DNA of 64,000 bases from Pseudomonas sp. SL4(2022) (GCF_026625725.1 NZ_CP113060.1:4098001-4162000); one strand, 5' to 3'. Counted from the first letter of the stretch, positions 27,011-35,930 are shown. Made by a program: numbers and translations. Notes: a model not told the origin generated them from the sequence alone.

Positions 27011-27811
27011 TTATTCGATGCGGTAGTTAAAGGTGTTTTTCACATTGGGTACGGCAACGGCGCGGCCATCGATCACCCGCGGTTGGTAACGAAAGCTCTG
27101 TGCAGCGGCCAATGAGGGGCGGATGAACAAGGGATGGCAAGCACCCACCACCTCAGGCTGCTCTACCCGACCCTGGGCATTAACCGTGTAGCTGACCGTG
27201 CATTCGCCCTCGATGCCCTTGTCCAGCGCGCGCTGCGGATAAGTCGGTGCCTGCTTGGCAATCGGCAGATACTGACGACTGGCAGCAGCTTGTGCCTGCC
27301 GCGCCTGTTCGGCAGCCGCATCGGCGGCCTGTTGACGTTGCTGCGCGGCAAGCTGTTCGGCGTCTTGGCGTTGTTGTGCCTGCTCGCGCTCTTGCTGTTC
27401 TTGCCGAGCCTGCTCCTGACGCTGGTGCGCTAACCGCTGGCGTTCCTGCTCAAGCCTCTTCTGCTCCACGCGCTTGCGCGCCAAGGCCGCTTGCTCCAGA
27501 TTCTGCTGGGCGAGCCTTGGCTCGACCTGCGGCTCCACCGGCACACGCACTTCCGGCGTCGGGGCTACGACAGGCACGGTCGGCGGGACTTCCACCACCG
27601 GCACAGGGGGCGGCAAGCTGAGCAACTGCATACTGATAGTGTTGATGCTTGGCGCAGGCGGTTTTTCCACCGGCCAGTTGGCCAGCAACAACGCCAGCAC
27701 CAAACCATGCAGGGCCAGGGTCAGTAGCGCAGCCTGGGCATTACGCAGGCGCGAGATTGGCAATCTGGGCCAGGCAACAGAAGCGGGATTGTCCATCAGC
27801 GCGCTGCTCAC
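27011..27811 (-). CDS. tonB: TonB-like energy transducer with TolA-like Gln/Arg-rich linker
   Basis: 266 residues. One N-terminal membrane anchor (AALLTLALHGLVLALLLANW, about 28-47) is followed by a Pro/Val-rich stretch (about 60-95). A 100-residue charged Gln/Arg/Glu/Ala-rich segment, predicted helical, comes next, then a canonical TonB C-terminal domain (PTYPQRALDKGIEGECTVSYTV to the end). Most TonB proteins have a Pro-Glu/Pro-Lys spacer, and this long helical linker is more TolA-like. It couples the proton-motive force to outer-membrane receptors. The GTG start overlaps the exbD stop (GTGA); an ATG at 27796 is possible. It is dedicated to this operon by position. Confidence 0.88.
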   Translation of the reverse strand: MSSALMDNPASVAWPRLPISRLRNAQAALLTLALHGLVLALLLANWPVEKPPAPSINTISMQLLSLPPPVPVVEVPPTVPVVAPTPEVRVPVEPQVEPRLAQQNLEQAALARKRVEQKRLEQERQRLAHQRQEQARQEQQEREQAQQRQDAEQLAAQQRQQAADAAAEQARQAQAAASRQYLPIAKQAPTYPQRALDKGIEGECTVSYTVNAQGRVEQPEVVGACHPLFIRPSLAAAQSFRYQPRVIDGRAVAVPNVKNTFNYRIE

Positions 27812-28251
27812 TGCGGGGTCTCAGTGATCAGGCCGAGGTTACTCACCCCGCCCTTCTGCAAGGCGGCGATACCGGCGACCACGGTGGCGTAGTCGACAGC
27901 CTGGTCGGCGCGGATATACACCTGGGTGTCGCCGCGCTCGGCGATGATCTGCGTGACCTGAGCGGTCATTTCCTCCAGGCCCACGGTGCGCTCGGTCTGC
28001 TGTTCGGTGTTCAGCTCGCTGCCCAGGTTCCAGTAATAGCCACCGTCCGCCTGCACCGAGAGCGTAAGGATCTGCTGTTGGGTATCGGTGGGCAACGCTT
28101 CACTGGCGACCTTTGGCAACTCGACCTTGACACCCTGGGTAAGCATCGGCGCGGTGACCATAAAGATCACCAGCAGCACCAGCATCACGTCGATGTAAGG
28201 CACCACGTTCATCTCGGCCTTGGGCGCGTGTTTATTGATCGGCTTGCGCAT
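27808..28251 (-). CDS. exbD: ExbD/TolR-family proton channel subunit
   Basis: 147 residues with one membrane helix (MNVVPYIDVMLVLLVIFMVTAP). It carries the conserved Asp (YIDVMLVLLVIF) that takes part in proton conduction, followed by a periplasmic domain. I took the ATG at 28251, which has GAGG eight bases before it; an in-frame extension to 28335 overlaps exbB and is unlikely. It lies between exbB (11 bases upstream) and tonB (4-base overlap). With ExbB it energises TonB. TolR is the closest alternative by family, but the tonB neighbour argues for ExbD. Confidence 0.9.
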   Translation of the reverse strand: MRKPINKHAPKAEMNVVPYIDVMLVLLVIFMVTAPMLTQGVKVELPKVASEALPTDTQQQILTLSVQADGGYYWNLGSELNTEQQTERTVGLEEMTAQVTQIIAERGDTQVYIRADQAVDYATVVAGIAALQKGGVSNLGLITETPQ

Positions 28252-28261
28252 GACGGGTTCC

Positions 28262-28972
28262 TCAGGCGACGGCGCTGACGTGGCTGCTGGCGGCGTGTAG
28301 CTTGCGGTGCAGCCGCGCCTGCAATTCGTTGCCAAAGCCGTAGTAGCGCGTGGTCAGGGTGGCCACACGGGCGCTGAAGCGGTTGTAGGCGATCACTGCA
28401 GGAATCGCTGCAAACAAGCCGATAGCCGTGGCGATCAGCGCTTCGGCGATACCTGGGGCGACCGTGGAGAGCGTCGCCTGCTGCACCTGTGACAGGCCGA
28501 TAAAGGAATTCATGATCCCCCACACGGTGCCGAACAGGCCGATATAAGGGCTGACCGAACCGACCGTGGCAAGAAACGGCAGCCCCTTTTCCAGGCGTTC
28601 TTCCTGCTCGCTGATGGCCACCAGCAGCGAGCGCTCGACGCCGTCGATCACCAGTTCACCGGCAATCCCCGGCTCGCGCTTGAGCTGGACATACTCGTGG
28701 TAACCGGCCTGGAAGATACGCTGCAAGCCGGCATCCTCATCCACCCCATCGCTACCTTCGCGATACAGCTGAGCCAGATCGTGGCCACTGCGAAAACGCA
28801 GTTGAAAGTCTTTCATCAGGCGCTCGTTACGGCGCAATACGGCACTGCGCTGAATGATCAGGTACCAACTAAGCAGCGAGGCCATCAACAGGGTCAGCAT
28901 GACCGCCTGCACCAGCAGACTGGCATCACTGATCAGGCTCCAGACGGTCATCTGTTCGAGGGGGTTGTGCAT
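28262..28972 (-). CDS. exbB: ExbB/TolQ-family proton channel subunit
   Basis: 236 residues with three membrane helices (about residues 12-38, 130-160 and 170-195). The conserved ExbB/TolQ region is FLATVGSVSPYIGLFGTVWGIMNSF, followed by VAPGIAEALIATAIGLFAAIPAVIAYN. The ATG at 28972 is preceded by GGAG; a longer in-frame start at 29014 lacks support. ExbB pentamers around an ExbD dimer power TonB. It sits 87 bases after the phytase stop. Confidence 0.9.
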   Translation of the reverse strand: MHNPLEQMTVWSLISDASLLVQAVMLTLLMASLLSWYLIIQRSAVLRRNERLMKDFQLRFRSGHDLAQLYREGSDGVDEDAGLQRIFQAGYHEYVQLKREPGIAGELVIDGVERSLLVAISEQEERLEKGLPFLATVGSVSPYIGLFGTVWGIMNSFIGLSQVQQATLSTVAPGIAEALIATAIGLFAAIPAVIAYNRFSARVATLTTRYYGFGNELQARLHRKLHAASSHVSAVA

Positions 28973-29058
28973 GGGTGTCTCCTTGCATCGCGCGCCGAGG
29001 AAAGCCCTCGCCACTATTCGATTACGTTTGTGTTGCCGATTGATGACGACAGCGCGGG

Positions 29059-30984
29059 CTATTCCAGGCCGAGGGCTTTAGCCACGGCGGTCCAGGGCAG
29101 GTACTTGTAGTTCTGCCGGTCTTCGGGCATACGCTTTCGACCGTCCTGTACCACCAGCATGCCGGCGCTCCAGATGCCGCCGAGGTTGGCCGAAGTAACG
29201 TCCAGGCCATCGGTTTCCGAAGCGCCGTCGATACCTTGTTGCGCGTTCAACCCGATGCGGAACGCACCGCGCACGGCATAGGGCGCAGTGGCATCAAGCA
29301 CCACGTAGCTGTCGTTGCCCTGGCTGGAAATCACCAGGTAGTTGCGGGTCGCGCCTTGATAAATAGCCAGGCCTTCAATGTCGTCGTGGACCACATTGCC
29401 GGACGCAATCACCTGTTCAAGCCGGGTCGGCGCATCGGCGCGAGCGTCCAGCGTCCAGACCGCGACATCCTCTTCGCCGACGAACAGGCGCTGGTTGCGG
29501 TCATCGGCGACGCAGGCTTCTGGCTGGCTCTCAACCTTGAACTGGCGCACCAGTTCACCCTTGATCTGCTCAGCGTCCGCACTCAAGCGGTACTGCAGAA
29601 AGGTGCCGTCCTTGGCATTGGGAATTGCATAAATCGCCCCGCCGGCGTCCTTGAACATGCACAGACCGTAAATCTCTTTAAGCGGTGTTGGCAGCTGGCC
29701 CAGGTTGCGCAACTCGCCGCTGCTGCGGTCGATGGCAAATAACTGCAGGCTGTTGTGGTCACGGTTGCTGGCCACGGCCAGATCGACCAGTTGGCCATTA
29801 AGGTCGAAGCCTGCGCGCACATCGACGTTGTTCAAGCGCCCAACGCGCAGGTCCTGCAATTGCTTGCCAGCCAGGTCATAGGCCAACAGGCCGCCCTGCT
29901 TGTCGGTGCCGAGCACGCGGCTTTTGCGCGGGTCACTCGGGTGTACCCAGATCGCCGGGTCATCGGCGGCATCGCCCAAACTCGGTACCGGATCGGTTTG
30001 CACCTGCACCGGCAGAATCGGCAGCGCCGCCTGCGGCTCAGGGGCTTGCGCCTGCCAGGCCAGCTGACCGTGCTGCAGGCCATCGTCATCGCGCACCAGC
30101 AGTTCCAGGCCGCCCGCAACCGTGCGCACGCTGAGGCCTTCCGGCTCATTCAGCTTACCCAAAGGCAGCACCGGCTGAGCCTGCCAGCCCTTTTCGCCTC
30201 GCTGATAGCGGTGCAGGCTGTTGCGTTCCGGATCCAGCGCCAGCACTCCACCTGGCACCACGGCCATACCAGCGAGCGCCTTGCCGATATCACCGAACGG
30301 CTGCACCAAGCCTACCGGTTCGCGTACCAGATCAGCCTCGGCATGGGCGGCGTAGGCCCACAGACCGACGCCCTCCTCGTTGACATACAGGCGCTCGGCC
30401 AGATCATCGACCTGGCAGTGCTCGCTGGCCGGCGGCAGGCTCATGCCGCGCACGCGCTTGGGCGTTGCCAGCGGCACTTCGTCCTGGGCGACCAGCCACT
30501 GCTCGCCGATCCCTTCCTCACCGACCAGAAAGACAAACGCATTGCTCGCAGCATCGCGGTACAGGCACAGGCCATCGATTTTGTAGTTCGGGCGCGGCAG
30601 GTACAGCGGCTCTCCCCAGCGCTGGTCTACCAGGTTGACCAGCATCGCCTGTTGACGGTCGACATCCAGGGCCGCCACCAGCAAGCCACGCGGGCCAACG
30701 CGATGATCGATGCTAGCAAAGGTGCCGGGTAGTTGGCTCAGGGTTGCGCCTTGGCCATCAAGTACGAACAGGCCCTGCTTCTCACTGCTTTGCAGACGTT
30801 CAGCGCCGGGCCAGAAGCTGTCGCTGGCCAACCATTGCGCCGCCTCAACCGATTTCATGCTCGGGCTGGCAAGCGCCTGCAGGTTCAAAGCTGCAGCAGG
30901 TTTATCGGTCACCGTGCTCTGGCAGGCGCTCAAGGCGATCAGACTGGCGAGCAACAGGTTTCTCTTAACAAACAAAAGGGGCAT
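29059..30984 (-). CDS. Outer-membrane-anchored beta-propeller phytase (3-phytase type, tandem domains)
   Basis: 641 residues. A lipoprotein signal (LIALSAC, Cys at about residue 21) suggests anchoring in the outer membrane. The C-terminal half (about 320-641) is a canonical beta-propeller phytase: DDPAIWVHP, LNNVDVRAGF, VDLAVASNRD, EIYGLCMF, PEACVADD, VGEED, DDIEGLAIY and DGLDVTSANLG supply the calcium-bound catalytic residues. The N-terminal half repeats the propeller with poor conservation and may be a substrate-handling domain. It hydrolyses phytate to phosphate and lower inositol phosphates. AAGGA precedes the ATG. It follows a TonB-dependent receptor by 72 bases and precedes exbB, which ties it to an import function. 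Confidence 0.9.
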   Translation of the reverse strand: MPLLFVKRNLLLASLIALSACQSTVTDKPAAALNLQALASPSMKSVEAAQWLASDSFWPGAERLQSSEKQGLFVLDGQGATLSQLPGTFASIDHRVGPRGLLVAALDVDRQQAMLVNLVDQRWGEPLYLPRPNYKIDGLCLYRDAASNAFVFLVGEEGIGEQWLVAQDEVPLATPKRVRGMSLPPASEHCQVDDLAERLYVNEEGVGLWAYAAHAEADLVREPVGLVQPFGDIGKALAGMAVVPGGVLALDPERNSLHRYQRGEKGWQAQPVLPLGKLNEPEGLSVRTVAGGLELLVRDDDGLQHGQLAWQAQAPEPQAALPILPVQVQTDPVPSLGDAADDPAIWVHPSDPRKSRVLGTDKQGGLLAYDLAGKQLQDLRVGRLNNVDVRAGFDLNGQLVDLAVASNRDHNSLQLFAIDRSSGELRNLGQLPTPLKEIYGLCMFKDAGGAIYAIPNAKDGTFLQYRLSADAEQIKGELVRQFKVESQPEACVADDRNQRLFVGEEDVAVWTLDARADAPTRLEQVIASGNVVHDDIEGLAIYQGATRNYLVISSQGNDSYVVLDATAPYAVRGAFRIGLNAQQGIDGASETDGLDVTSANLGGIWSAGMLVVQDGRKRMPEDRQNYKYLPWTAVAKALGLE

Positions 30985-31055
30985 ACGGGCAAATCCTTAC
31001 TGAAAACTTAACCGCCAACCGGGCACGACCATGGCGCACCCAGCCGACACACAGG

Positions 31056-33563
31056 TCAGAAGTGGGTGAAGGTCAGGCCGAGCTTGTAGGTCGGGCCGTA
31101 CTCTTCGTACTGGGCGTTGAAGTCGCGGCGGCCGCTGTAAACGTAGTAGGACTCATCCGTCAGGTTCTGCGCCTGGAAGGTCAGCTGCAGCGCAGGGGTG
31201 AGGAAGTAACCGGCGCTGAAGTCGACAAACAGCTGCTCATCGGCGTAGAGGTCATGGGCCTTGTCGTCGATGGCGGCCACTTCGGCCAGGTACTCGGACT
31301 TGTAGTTGGCGGACAGACGCAGGCTGAGCTTGTCGTCTTCCCAGCCGAACATCAGGTTGCCGACCGTTTCCGATTGATTCGGCAGGTCGATGTCACGGCT
31401 CAGGCCCTGCGCTTCGATGCTCGCATCGGAGCGGCTGAAGGTGGCGTTAGCGCCCATCAACAGGCCGTTCCAAGGGGCGGGCAACCAGTCAAATTTCTGC
31501 GAATAGGCCAGTTCCAGGCCGTACAGCTCGGCGCTGTCGCCATTGGCGAAGGTCAAGGCTTCATCGAAGGCCAACCATTCGCCGGTGCCGGCCAGGTCGG
31601 TGTTGTAGACGAAGCTGTCGATGTCTTTGTAGAACACGAAGGCCGAAACCACGCCCGCACGGCCCATGTAGTGCTCAATGCCAAGGTCGAGGTTCATCGA
31701 CTCCAGCGGGTCGAGATCCGGGTTACCAAAGCTGGCATCAGCGCCATCGATGACAAAGCCCGGTGCCAGTTGGCCAAAGGTCGGCCGCACCACGGTGTTG
31801 GTCCAGGCGGCACGCACTTGCGTGCTGGCATTCAACTGATAGCGCGCATGCAGGCCTGGCAGCCAGTGCTCGTAACGTGTGTCGCTTTGGGTCGCCTCGT
31901 ATTCGCCATCGCGAATGCCGGTGCCTTTGGCATCAAACTCGGTGCCCTCGTAACGCATACCCGCGATAAAGCGCCAGTCGTCAACGTCGAGGCTGTTCAT
32001 CAGGTAAGCGGCGTTGATGTCTTCGCTCATCTCGAAGTCATTCACCCGCGACTCTTCTTCGTTATAGAAGTCGGCCTTGTTCAAGCCGCCGAGCAGGCGT
32101 TCGATGGCCTTGTCGCTGATACCGGGACCGAAGCGGCCGAGGCCGTAATCCACCGAGCCTTTGCTGAACTGACTGAGATTGAGTTGAGCGTCCGAAAGGC
32201 CAAAGGTGTCGAAGTCCTCATAGCTCCAGGCTTCCAGGTCGTTGTCCTTTTCCCGGCGGCTGAGCTTGCCACCGAATTTGACCTGGGAGGCATAACCGTT
32301 GAGGTCGTAGTCACGCGCCAGATCGAGTTTGATGTTCTGCTCGGTGTCGGTGGTCTTCTGCTTTTCCCAATCGACGCTGTCGAGAGTGAAGTTGCTGGGG
32401 TCATAAAACGCCGAGTCAATGCTCAGGCGCGGCTTCTTGGTGTCGCCAAAGCCGGCGTCGGTGAAGTCGTCGTTGCCGTCGAAGGTCGCGCCGGCAATGC
32501 CTTCCGGGCTGTCTTCGCTGGAGCGGCTGTAGCCAGCCTGGGCGCCGACCGTCCACAGGCCAAGCACGCGTTCACCACCGAGCACATAGGACTGCACCTC
32601 TTGGGTTTCCTCACGGCTTTTCAGCTCGCGATAGCCTTCGGCATCGCCCCGTTCACCGGCCAACTGGGCATCGGCAAACTTGACCCCGGCGGCATTGCGC
32701 GTTTCAGTGTCCTTGTAGCGGCTATAGAGGGTGCGCAGGTAATAGCTGGAGAGGTCATCGGGTTTGTAGTCGAAGTTCAAGCCAAAGCCCGTGCGCTCGC
32801 GAGTGATTTCGTAATCGCGCTGCTCCAGCTCTTCCAGCCGAGCGCCATTATCAAAGTCCCAGGCGCCGCCAGTCTCAACGTTGTCCGACCCAAAGTCGCG
32901 CTCCTGCCAGCTCAACGCGGCGGCCACGCCGAAGTTGTCGATACCGTCGCCCAGGCTGAAACGGTCGCTGATCGCGCCGGAAAATTTCGGGCTGGTTTGC
33001 TCGGTGTTCTCGTCGTAGCTGCCTTCGGCGCTGCCGGTGTAGAACAGACCTTCGTGATCAAAAGCCGACAGGCTCTCCACCTCCACGGTACCGCCAAGGG
33101 AATTGGCGTCCATGTCCGGGGTCAGCGACTTGACCACCGTCAGCGACTGCACCAGCTCCGAGGGCAATACATCCAGAGCCACGGCGCGACGGTCACTTTC
33201 CGGCGAGGGCACCAGGGTGCCGTTGATGGTCACGCTGTTCAGGTCCGGGCCAATACCGCGCACGCTGACAAAACGCCCCTCACCCTGATCGCGCTCAACC
33301 GACAAGCCTGGAATACGCTGCAGTGCTTCGGCGGCGTTGTCGTCCGGCAGCTGAGCGATGCCATCGGCGTGCACCACGCTCTCAACGTTGTCGGAACTGC
33401 GCTGCTCTTTCAGCGCCTTGTCGATGCTAACGGCCTGACCGACCACCTCGACGTATTCGGTGGCCGGTTCAGCCGCCATCAACTGGCTACTGGAAGCGAT
33501 TGCCAGGGCCAATACGCTGATATGCAAACCCGAATTGCGAGCGGAACTGCTGCGAACCTTCAT
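31056..33563 (-). CDS. TonB-dependent outer-membrane receptor linked to phytase
   Basis: About 835 residues. A signal peptide (VLALAIASSSQLMAAE) precedes the plug domain (about 40-170) with ALQRIPGLSVERDQGEGRFVSVRGI, and a 22-stranded barrel ends in an aromatic residue (FTHF). The plug belongs to the group with VVGQAVSIDKAL and DNVESVVHADGIAQLPD, common in receptors for carbohydrates or phosphorylated compounds in Caulobacter and Shewanella, rather than to classical siderophore receptors. I took the ATG at 33563 with GGAGG upstream; a GTG at 33566 is adjacent. With phytase and exbB-exbD-tonB downstream and a Pho-box-like site upstream, it may import phytate or its breakdown products. The substrate is inferred only from context. 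Confidence 0.85.
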   Translation of the reverse strand: MKVRSSSARNSGLHISVLALAIASSSQLMAAEPATEYVEVVGQAVSIDKALKEQRSSDNVESVVHADGIAQLPDDNAAEALQRIPGLSVERDQGEGRFVSVRGIGPDLNSVTINGTLVPSPESDRRAVALDVLPSELVQSLTVVKSLTPDMDANSLGGTVEVESLSAFDHEGLFYTGSAEGSYDENTEQTSPKFSGAISDRFSLGDGIDNFGVAAALSWQERDFGSDNVETGGAWDFDNGARLEELEQRDYEITRERTGFGLNFDYKPDDLSSYYLRTLYSRYKDTETRNAAGVKFADAQLAGERGDAEGYRELKSREETQEVQSYVLGGERVLGLWTVGAQAGYSRSSEDSPEGIAGATFDGNDDFTDAGFGDTKKPRLSIDSAFYDPSNFTLDSVDWEKQKTTDTEQNIKLDLARDYDLNGYASQVKFGGKLSRREKDNDLEAWSYEDFDTFGLSDAQLNLSQFSKGSVDYGLGRFGPGISDKAIERLLGGLNKADFYNEEESRVNDFEMSEDINAAYLMNSLDVDDWRFIAGMRYEGTEFDAKGTGIRDGEYEATQSDTRYEHWLPGLHARYQLNASTQVRAAWTNTVVRPTFGQLAPGFVIDGADASFGNPDLDPLESMNLDLGIEHYMGRAGVVSAFVFYKDIDSFVYNTDLAGTGEWLAFDEALTFANGDSAELYGLELAYSQKFDWLPAPWNGLLMGANATFSRSDASIEAQGLSRDIDLPNQSETVGNLMFGWEDDKLSLRLSANYKSEYLAEVAAIDDKAHDLYADEQLFVDFSAGYFLTPALQLTFQAQNLTDESYYVYSGRRDFNAQYEEYGPTYKLGLTFTHF

Positions 33564-33640
33564 CACCTACCCTCCCCAAGATTGATCGCTGCCAGGCTGC
33601 AATGGCCGGGCTATTGGGGAGCGAAAGCTAGGCAGGAGTG

Positions 33641-33658
33641 ATGACGCTTCTGTGACAA
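33641..33658 (-). promoter_or_regulatory. Pho-box-like site upstream of the receptor operon
   Basis: On the minus strand the sequence TTGTCAC-N4-GCGTCAT resembles two PhoB half-sites (consensus CTGTCAT) with the proper 4-base gap, each matching 5 of 7 positions. It lies about 75 bases before the start codon. Downstream, TAGCTT is a weak -10. It would put the receptor-phytase-exbB-exbD-tonB-phoX set under phosphate control. Confidence 0.5.
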
Positions 33659-33964
33659 CACATGCGGCAATACCGCTAAATCAGTGGGTTTCAGCGGGTT
33701 ATTACACGCAATTGAGCTGAAATGACCGCAACGTCGCAGCCGAGCGGCCAACTACCCGCCAGGCCGGTACGCTGTTTAGCGCCCCCCTTCATTTATAGCG
33801 CGGCAGAAATGCGTCATCACGCACCGGCATAAACCGCCTGATCGCCATAAAGCTCAATTAACCGGCGAAGAACCCTGAGCCAATTTGACCTCCCCCATTG
33901 CAACCAAACCGTCATAAGCATCTGTTGTGCTGGCGGCCATTACTCTCTGCGGAGCCTATTGGCC
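33659..33964. other. Divergent intergenic region
   Basis: About 306 bases between the receptor operon and the GGDEF gene. It holds the promoters of both but, apart from the Pho-box-like site next to it, I see no clear element, no RNA gene and no coding frame with support. Confidence 0.5.
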
Positions 33965-34882
33965 ATGCCGCCACTGCTGAAATTGCACGTATGGAAACTC
34001 ACCGGCCTATTGCTGGCAGCCAACTTCGGCCTGCTCGCCTACCTCGGCGCTGGCACACTCAAAGCATTGGGCGAATGGAACTGGACTGATATCGGCGGTG
34101 AAGGCGGCTCGGCTTTGCTGGTGCTGGTGTGGATCGGCCTACTGCTGAAAAGTCGCCCGGCCGGGCAAGTCACTACTCTGCTGTTCTACGGCCTGGCATG
34201 CCTGTTCTTCTCGCTGTGGATGGATACCCTCGACGAGTTCGTGCAACTGTCGGAAAGCATCGCCTGGGACAAGTGGCTGGAGTCTGGCCCGATGCCCGTG
34301 GGGTTTATCCTGATGACACTGGGCATCTACCACTGGCACCGCGAACAGCTGGCCATCAGCGGACAAATGGAAAAGCGCGAGCGGCTGTTTCGCGAGCATC
34401 GCCTGTTCGACAAAGTCACCCCGCTGGGCGGAGCTGACTATCTGCGCCTGCAGTTGCAGCAAGCCTTGCAGGAGGCGCACAGCGAGCAACTGCCGCTGTC
34501 GCTGATGATCCTCGACCTGGACGATTTCAGCCGGGTCAATCGTGAATACGGCCACGCCGAGGGTGACCGCGTATTGCAGGTAGTGTCGCAGGTGATGGTG
34601 CTCAACCTGCGCCGCCAGGACCTGCTCTGTCGCTTAGCTGGCGACCGATTCGTCGTGCTGCTGCCCAATACCGGTGAACAACAAGCTCGGCATCAGTCTT
34701 TGGAGCTACAAGCTGCCATCCAACACCTTGCCTATAAAAGCCACCTGCATGGCGAACGGCTGCAACTGAGCGCCAGTGTCGCGGTTGTCATGGCGCAACA
34801 AGACAGTCCCGAGGGCTTGTTGCAGAGGTTAAATCTAGCGCTGGCGCGGGCAAAACAACCGCCCTTTATCAAGCGCGCCTGA
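33965..34882 (+). CDS. Membrane GGDEF-domain protein with degenerate active site
   Basis: About 305 residues. Four N-terminal membrane helices (to about residue 125) precede a GGDEF domain (about 160-300) that starts with LTLMILDLDDFSRVNREYGHAEGDR-type sequence. The signature loop reads AGDRF instead of GGDEF, so diguanylate cyclase activity is doubtful; such variants often bind c-di-GMP or GTP as sensors. I took the ATG at 33965 (GGAG ten bases before) over a TTG at 33959. It is followed 10 bases later by an AraC-type regulator and may form a regulatory pair with it. Confidence 0.75.
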   Translation: MPPLLKLHVWKLTGLLLAANFGLLAYLGAGTLKALGEWNWTDIGGEGGSALLVLVWIGLLLKSRPAGQVTTLLFYGLACLFFSLWMDTLDEFVQLSESIAWDKWLESGPMPVGFILMTLGIYHWHREQLAISGQMEKRERLFREHRLFDKVTPLGGADYLRLQLQQALQEAHSEQLPLSLMILDLDDFSRVNREYGHAEGDRVLQVVSQVMVLNLRRQDLLCRLAGDRFVVLLPNTGEQQARHQSLELQAAIQHLAYKSHLHGERLQLSASVAVVMAQQDSPEGLLQRLNLALARAKQPPFIKRA

Positions 34883-34892
34883 GGCGGATGCC

Positions 34893-35930
34893 ATGACCGT
34901 AAAAACTCCCTGGTACGAATGCGACAGCCGCTTTATTGCCGCCCATTACCAACCTGCGGCATTGATCGACTTGGCCATCAGCCGTGAGATCGATACCCAT
35001 CGATTGTTGCGCGGCACCGGCTTGTTCTATGACGACATCCTGGCAGGCCAGATGCGCATCTGTCCGCAGCAATTCTTGGTACTGATCGATAACGCGCAAC
35101 ACCTGCTGGATGCCGACGACACCAGCTTCCTCTTCGGCCAGCGCCTGTTGCCTGGCCATTACGGCGCGGCCAGCCAGGCGCTGCAACAAGCTGGCAACCT
35201 GCAGCAGGCGCTAGAGCTGCTGATCGAGATGCGCGCGCTGTTCAGCCCGTTACTGGCGCCAAGGCTGTTGCTCGACGAACAACACGCCTACCTCTACTGG
35301 GTCGACAGCAGCGGTGCCGGACCGCACTGGCGTTTTCTGGTCGAAGCCTGCATGACGGCGGTGGTGGCGATGGCACGCTGGCTGTCCGGGCAAAAGCTGC
35401 CGTGGCGCTTCCACTTCGCCCACGCGCAGCCACGCTATATCGAGCAATATTGGGTGCACCTGGGCGAAGACGTGCATTTCGATAGCCAACTGGACATGCT
35501 GCGCCTGCCCCGCGAAGTCATGACCGCCGCTTGGCCCAACGCCGCACACACCGCCGGTGCGGTGGCCCGCCAGGAAGCTGCGCGGCAACTGCAGGGCCTT
35601 GGTTATCAAGCCAGCCTGCTGGACCGTTTATATGCCTGGCTGCAAGCCAACGTGCGTCAGTCACCGAGCCTGGAGCAGGCCGCGCACGCCTTCGAGATGA
35701 GCCCCGCGACCTTCAAACGCAAACTGCAGAAACACGGCACGCACTATCAGGAACAGCACGACCGTGTGCGCAAGCACGTGGCGCTCTACCTTTATCGGAT
35801 CAAGGCGTACAGCAATGAGGAGATCGCCGACTTCCTGAGCTTTCACGACGCGACCAACTTCCGCCGCTCATTCAAACGCTGGACCGGGCTGTCACCCAGC
35901 GCGCTGCGGCAGTTGTGTGAAGCAAGATAA
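34893..35930 (+). CDS. AraC-family transcriptional regulator (arabinose-binding-like N-terminus)
   Basis: 345 residues. The N-terminal ligand domain (about 15-215) is of the type found in OruR-like and ToxT-like regulators. The C-terminal AraC helix-turn-helix pair (about 255-340) includes ATFKRKLQKHGTHYQEQHDRVRKHVA and ISNEEIADFLSFHDATNFRRSFKRWTG-like sequence, with the conserved second helix. A GGCGG precedes the ATG. It lies directly after the GGDEF gene and upstream of the siderophore locus, but the target is not evident. Regulation of the neighbouring GGDEF gene or a metabolic operon is possible. Confidence 0.85.
   Translation: MTVKTPWYECDSRFIAAHYQPAALIDLAISREIDTHRLLRGTGLFYDDILAGQMRICPQQFLVLIDNAQHLLDADDTSFLFGQRLLPGHYGAASQALQQAGNLQQALELLIEMRALFSPLLAPRLLLDEQHAYLYWVDSSGAGPHWRFLVEACMTAVVAMARWLSGQKLPWRFHFAHAQPRYIEQYWVHLGEDVHFDSQLDMLRLPREVMTAAWPNAAHTAGAVARQEAARQLQGLGYQASLLDRLYAWLQANVRQSPSLEQAAHAFEMSPATFKRKLQKHGTHYQEQHDRVRKHVALYLYRIKAYSNEEIADFLSFHDATNFRRSFKRWTGLSPSALRQLCEAR

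Noticed and set aside
31062..33641. An 859-codon open frame on the plus strand across the TonB receptor gene
   Set aside because: It is the exact antisense of a well-supported receptor. Its translation is low in complexity with no domain, and long antisense frames are common in GC-rich genes.
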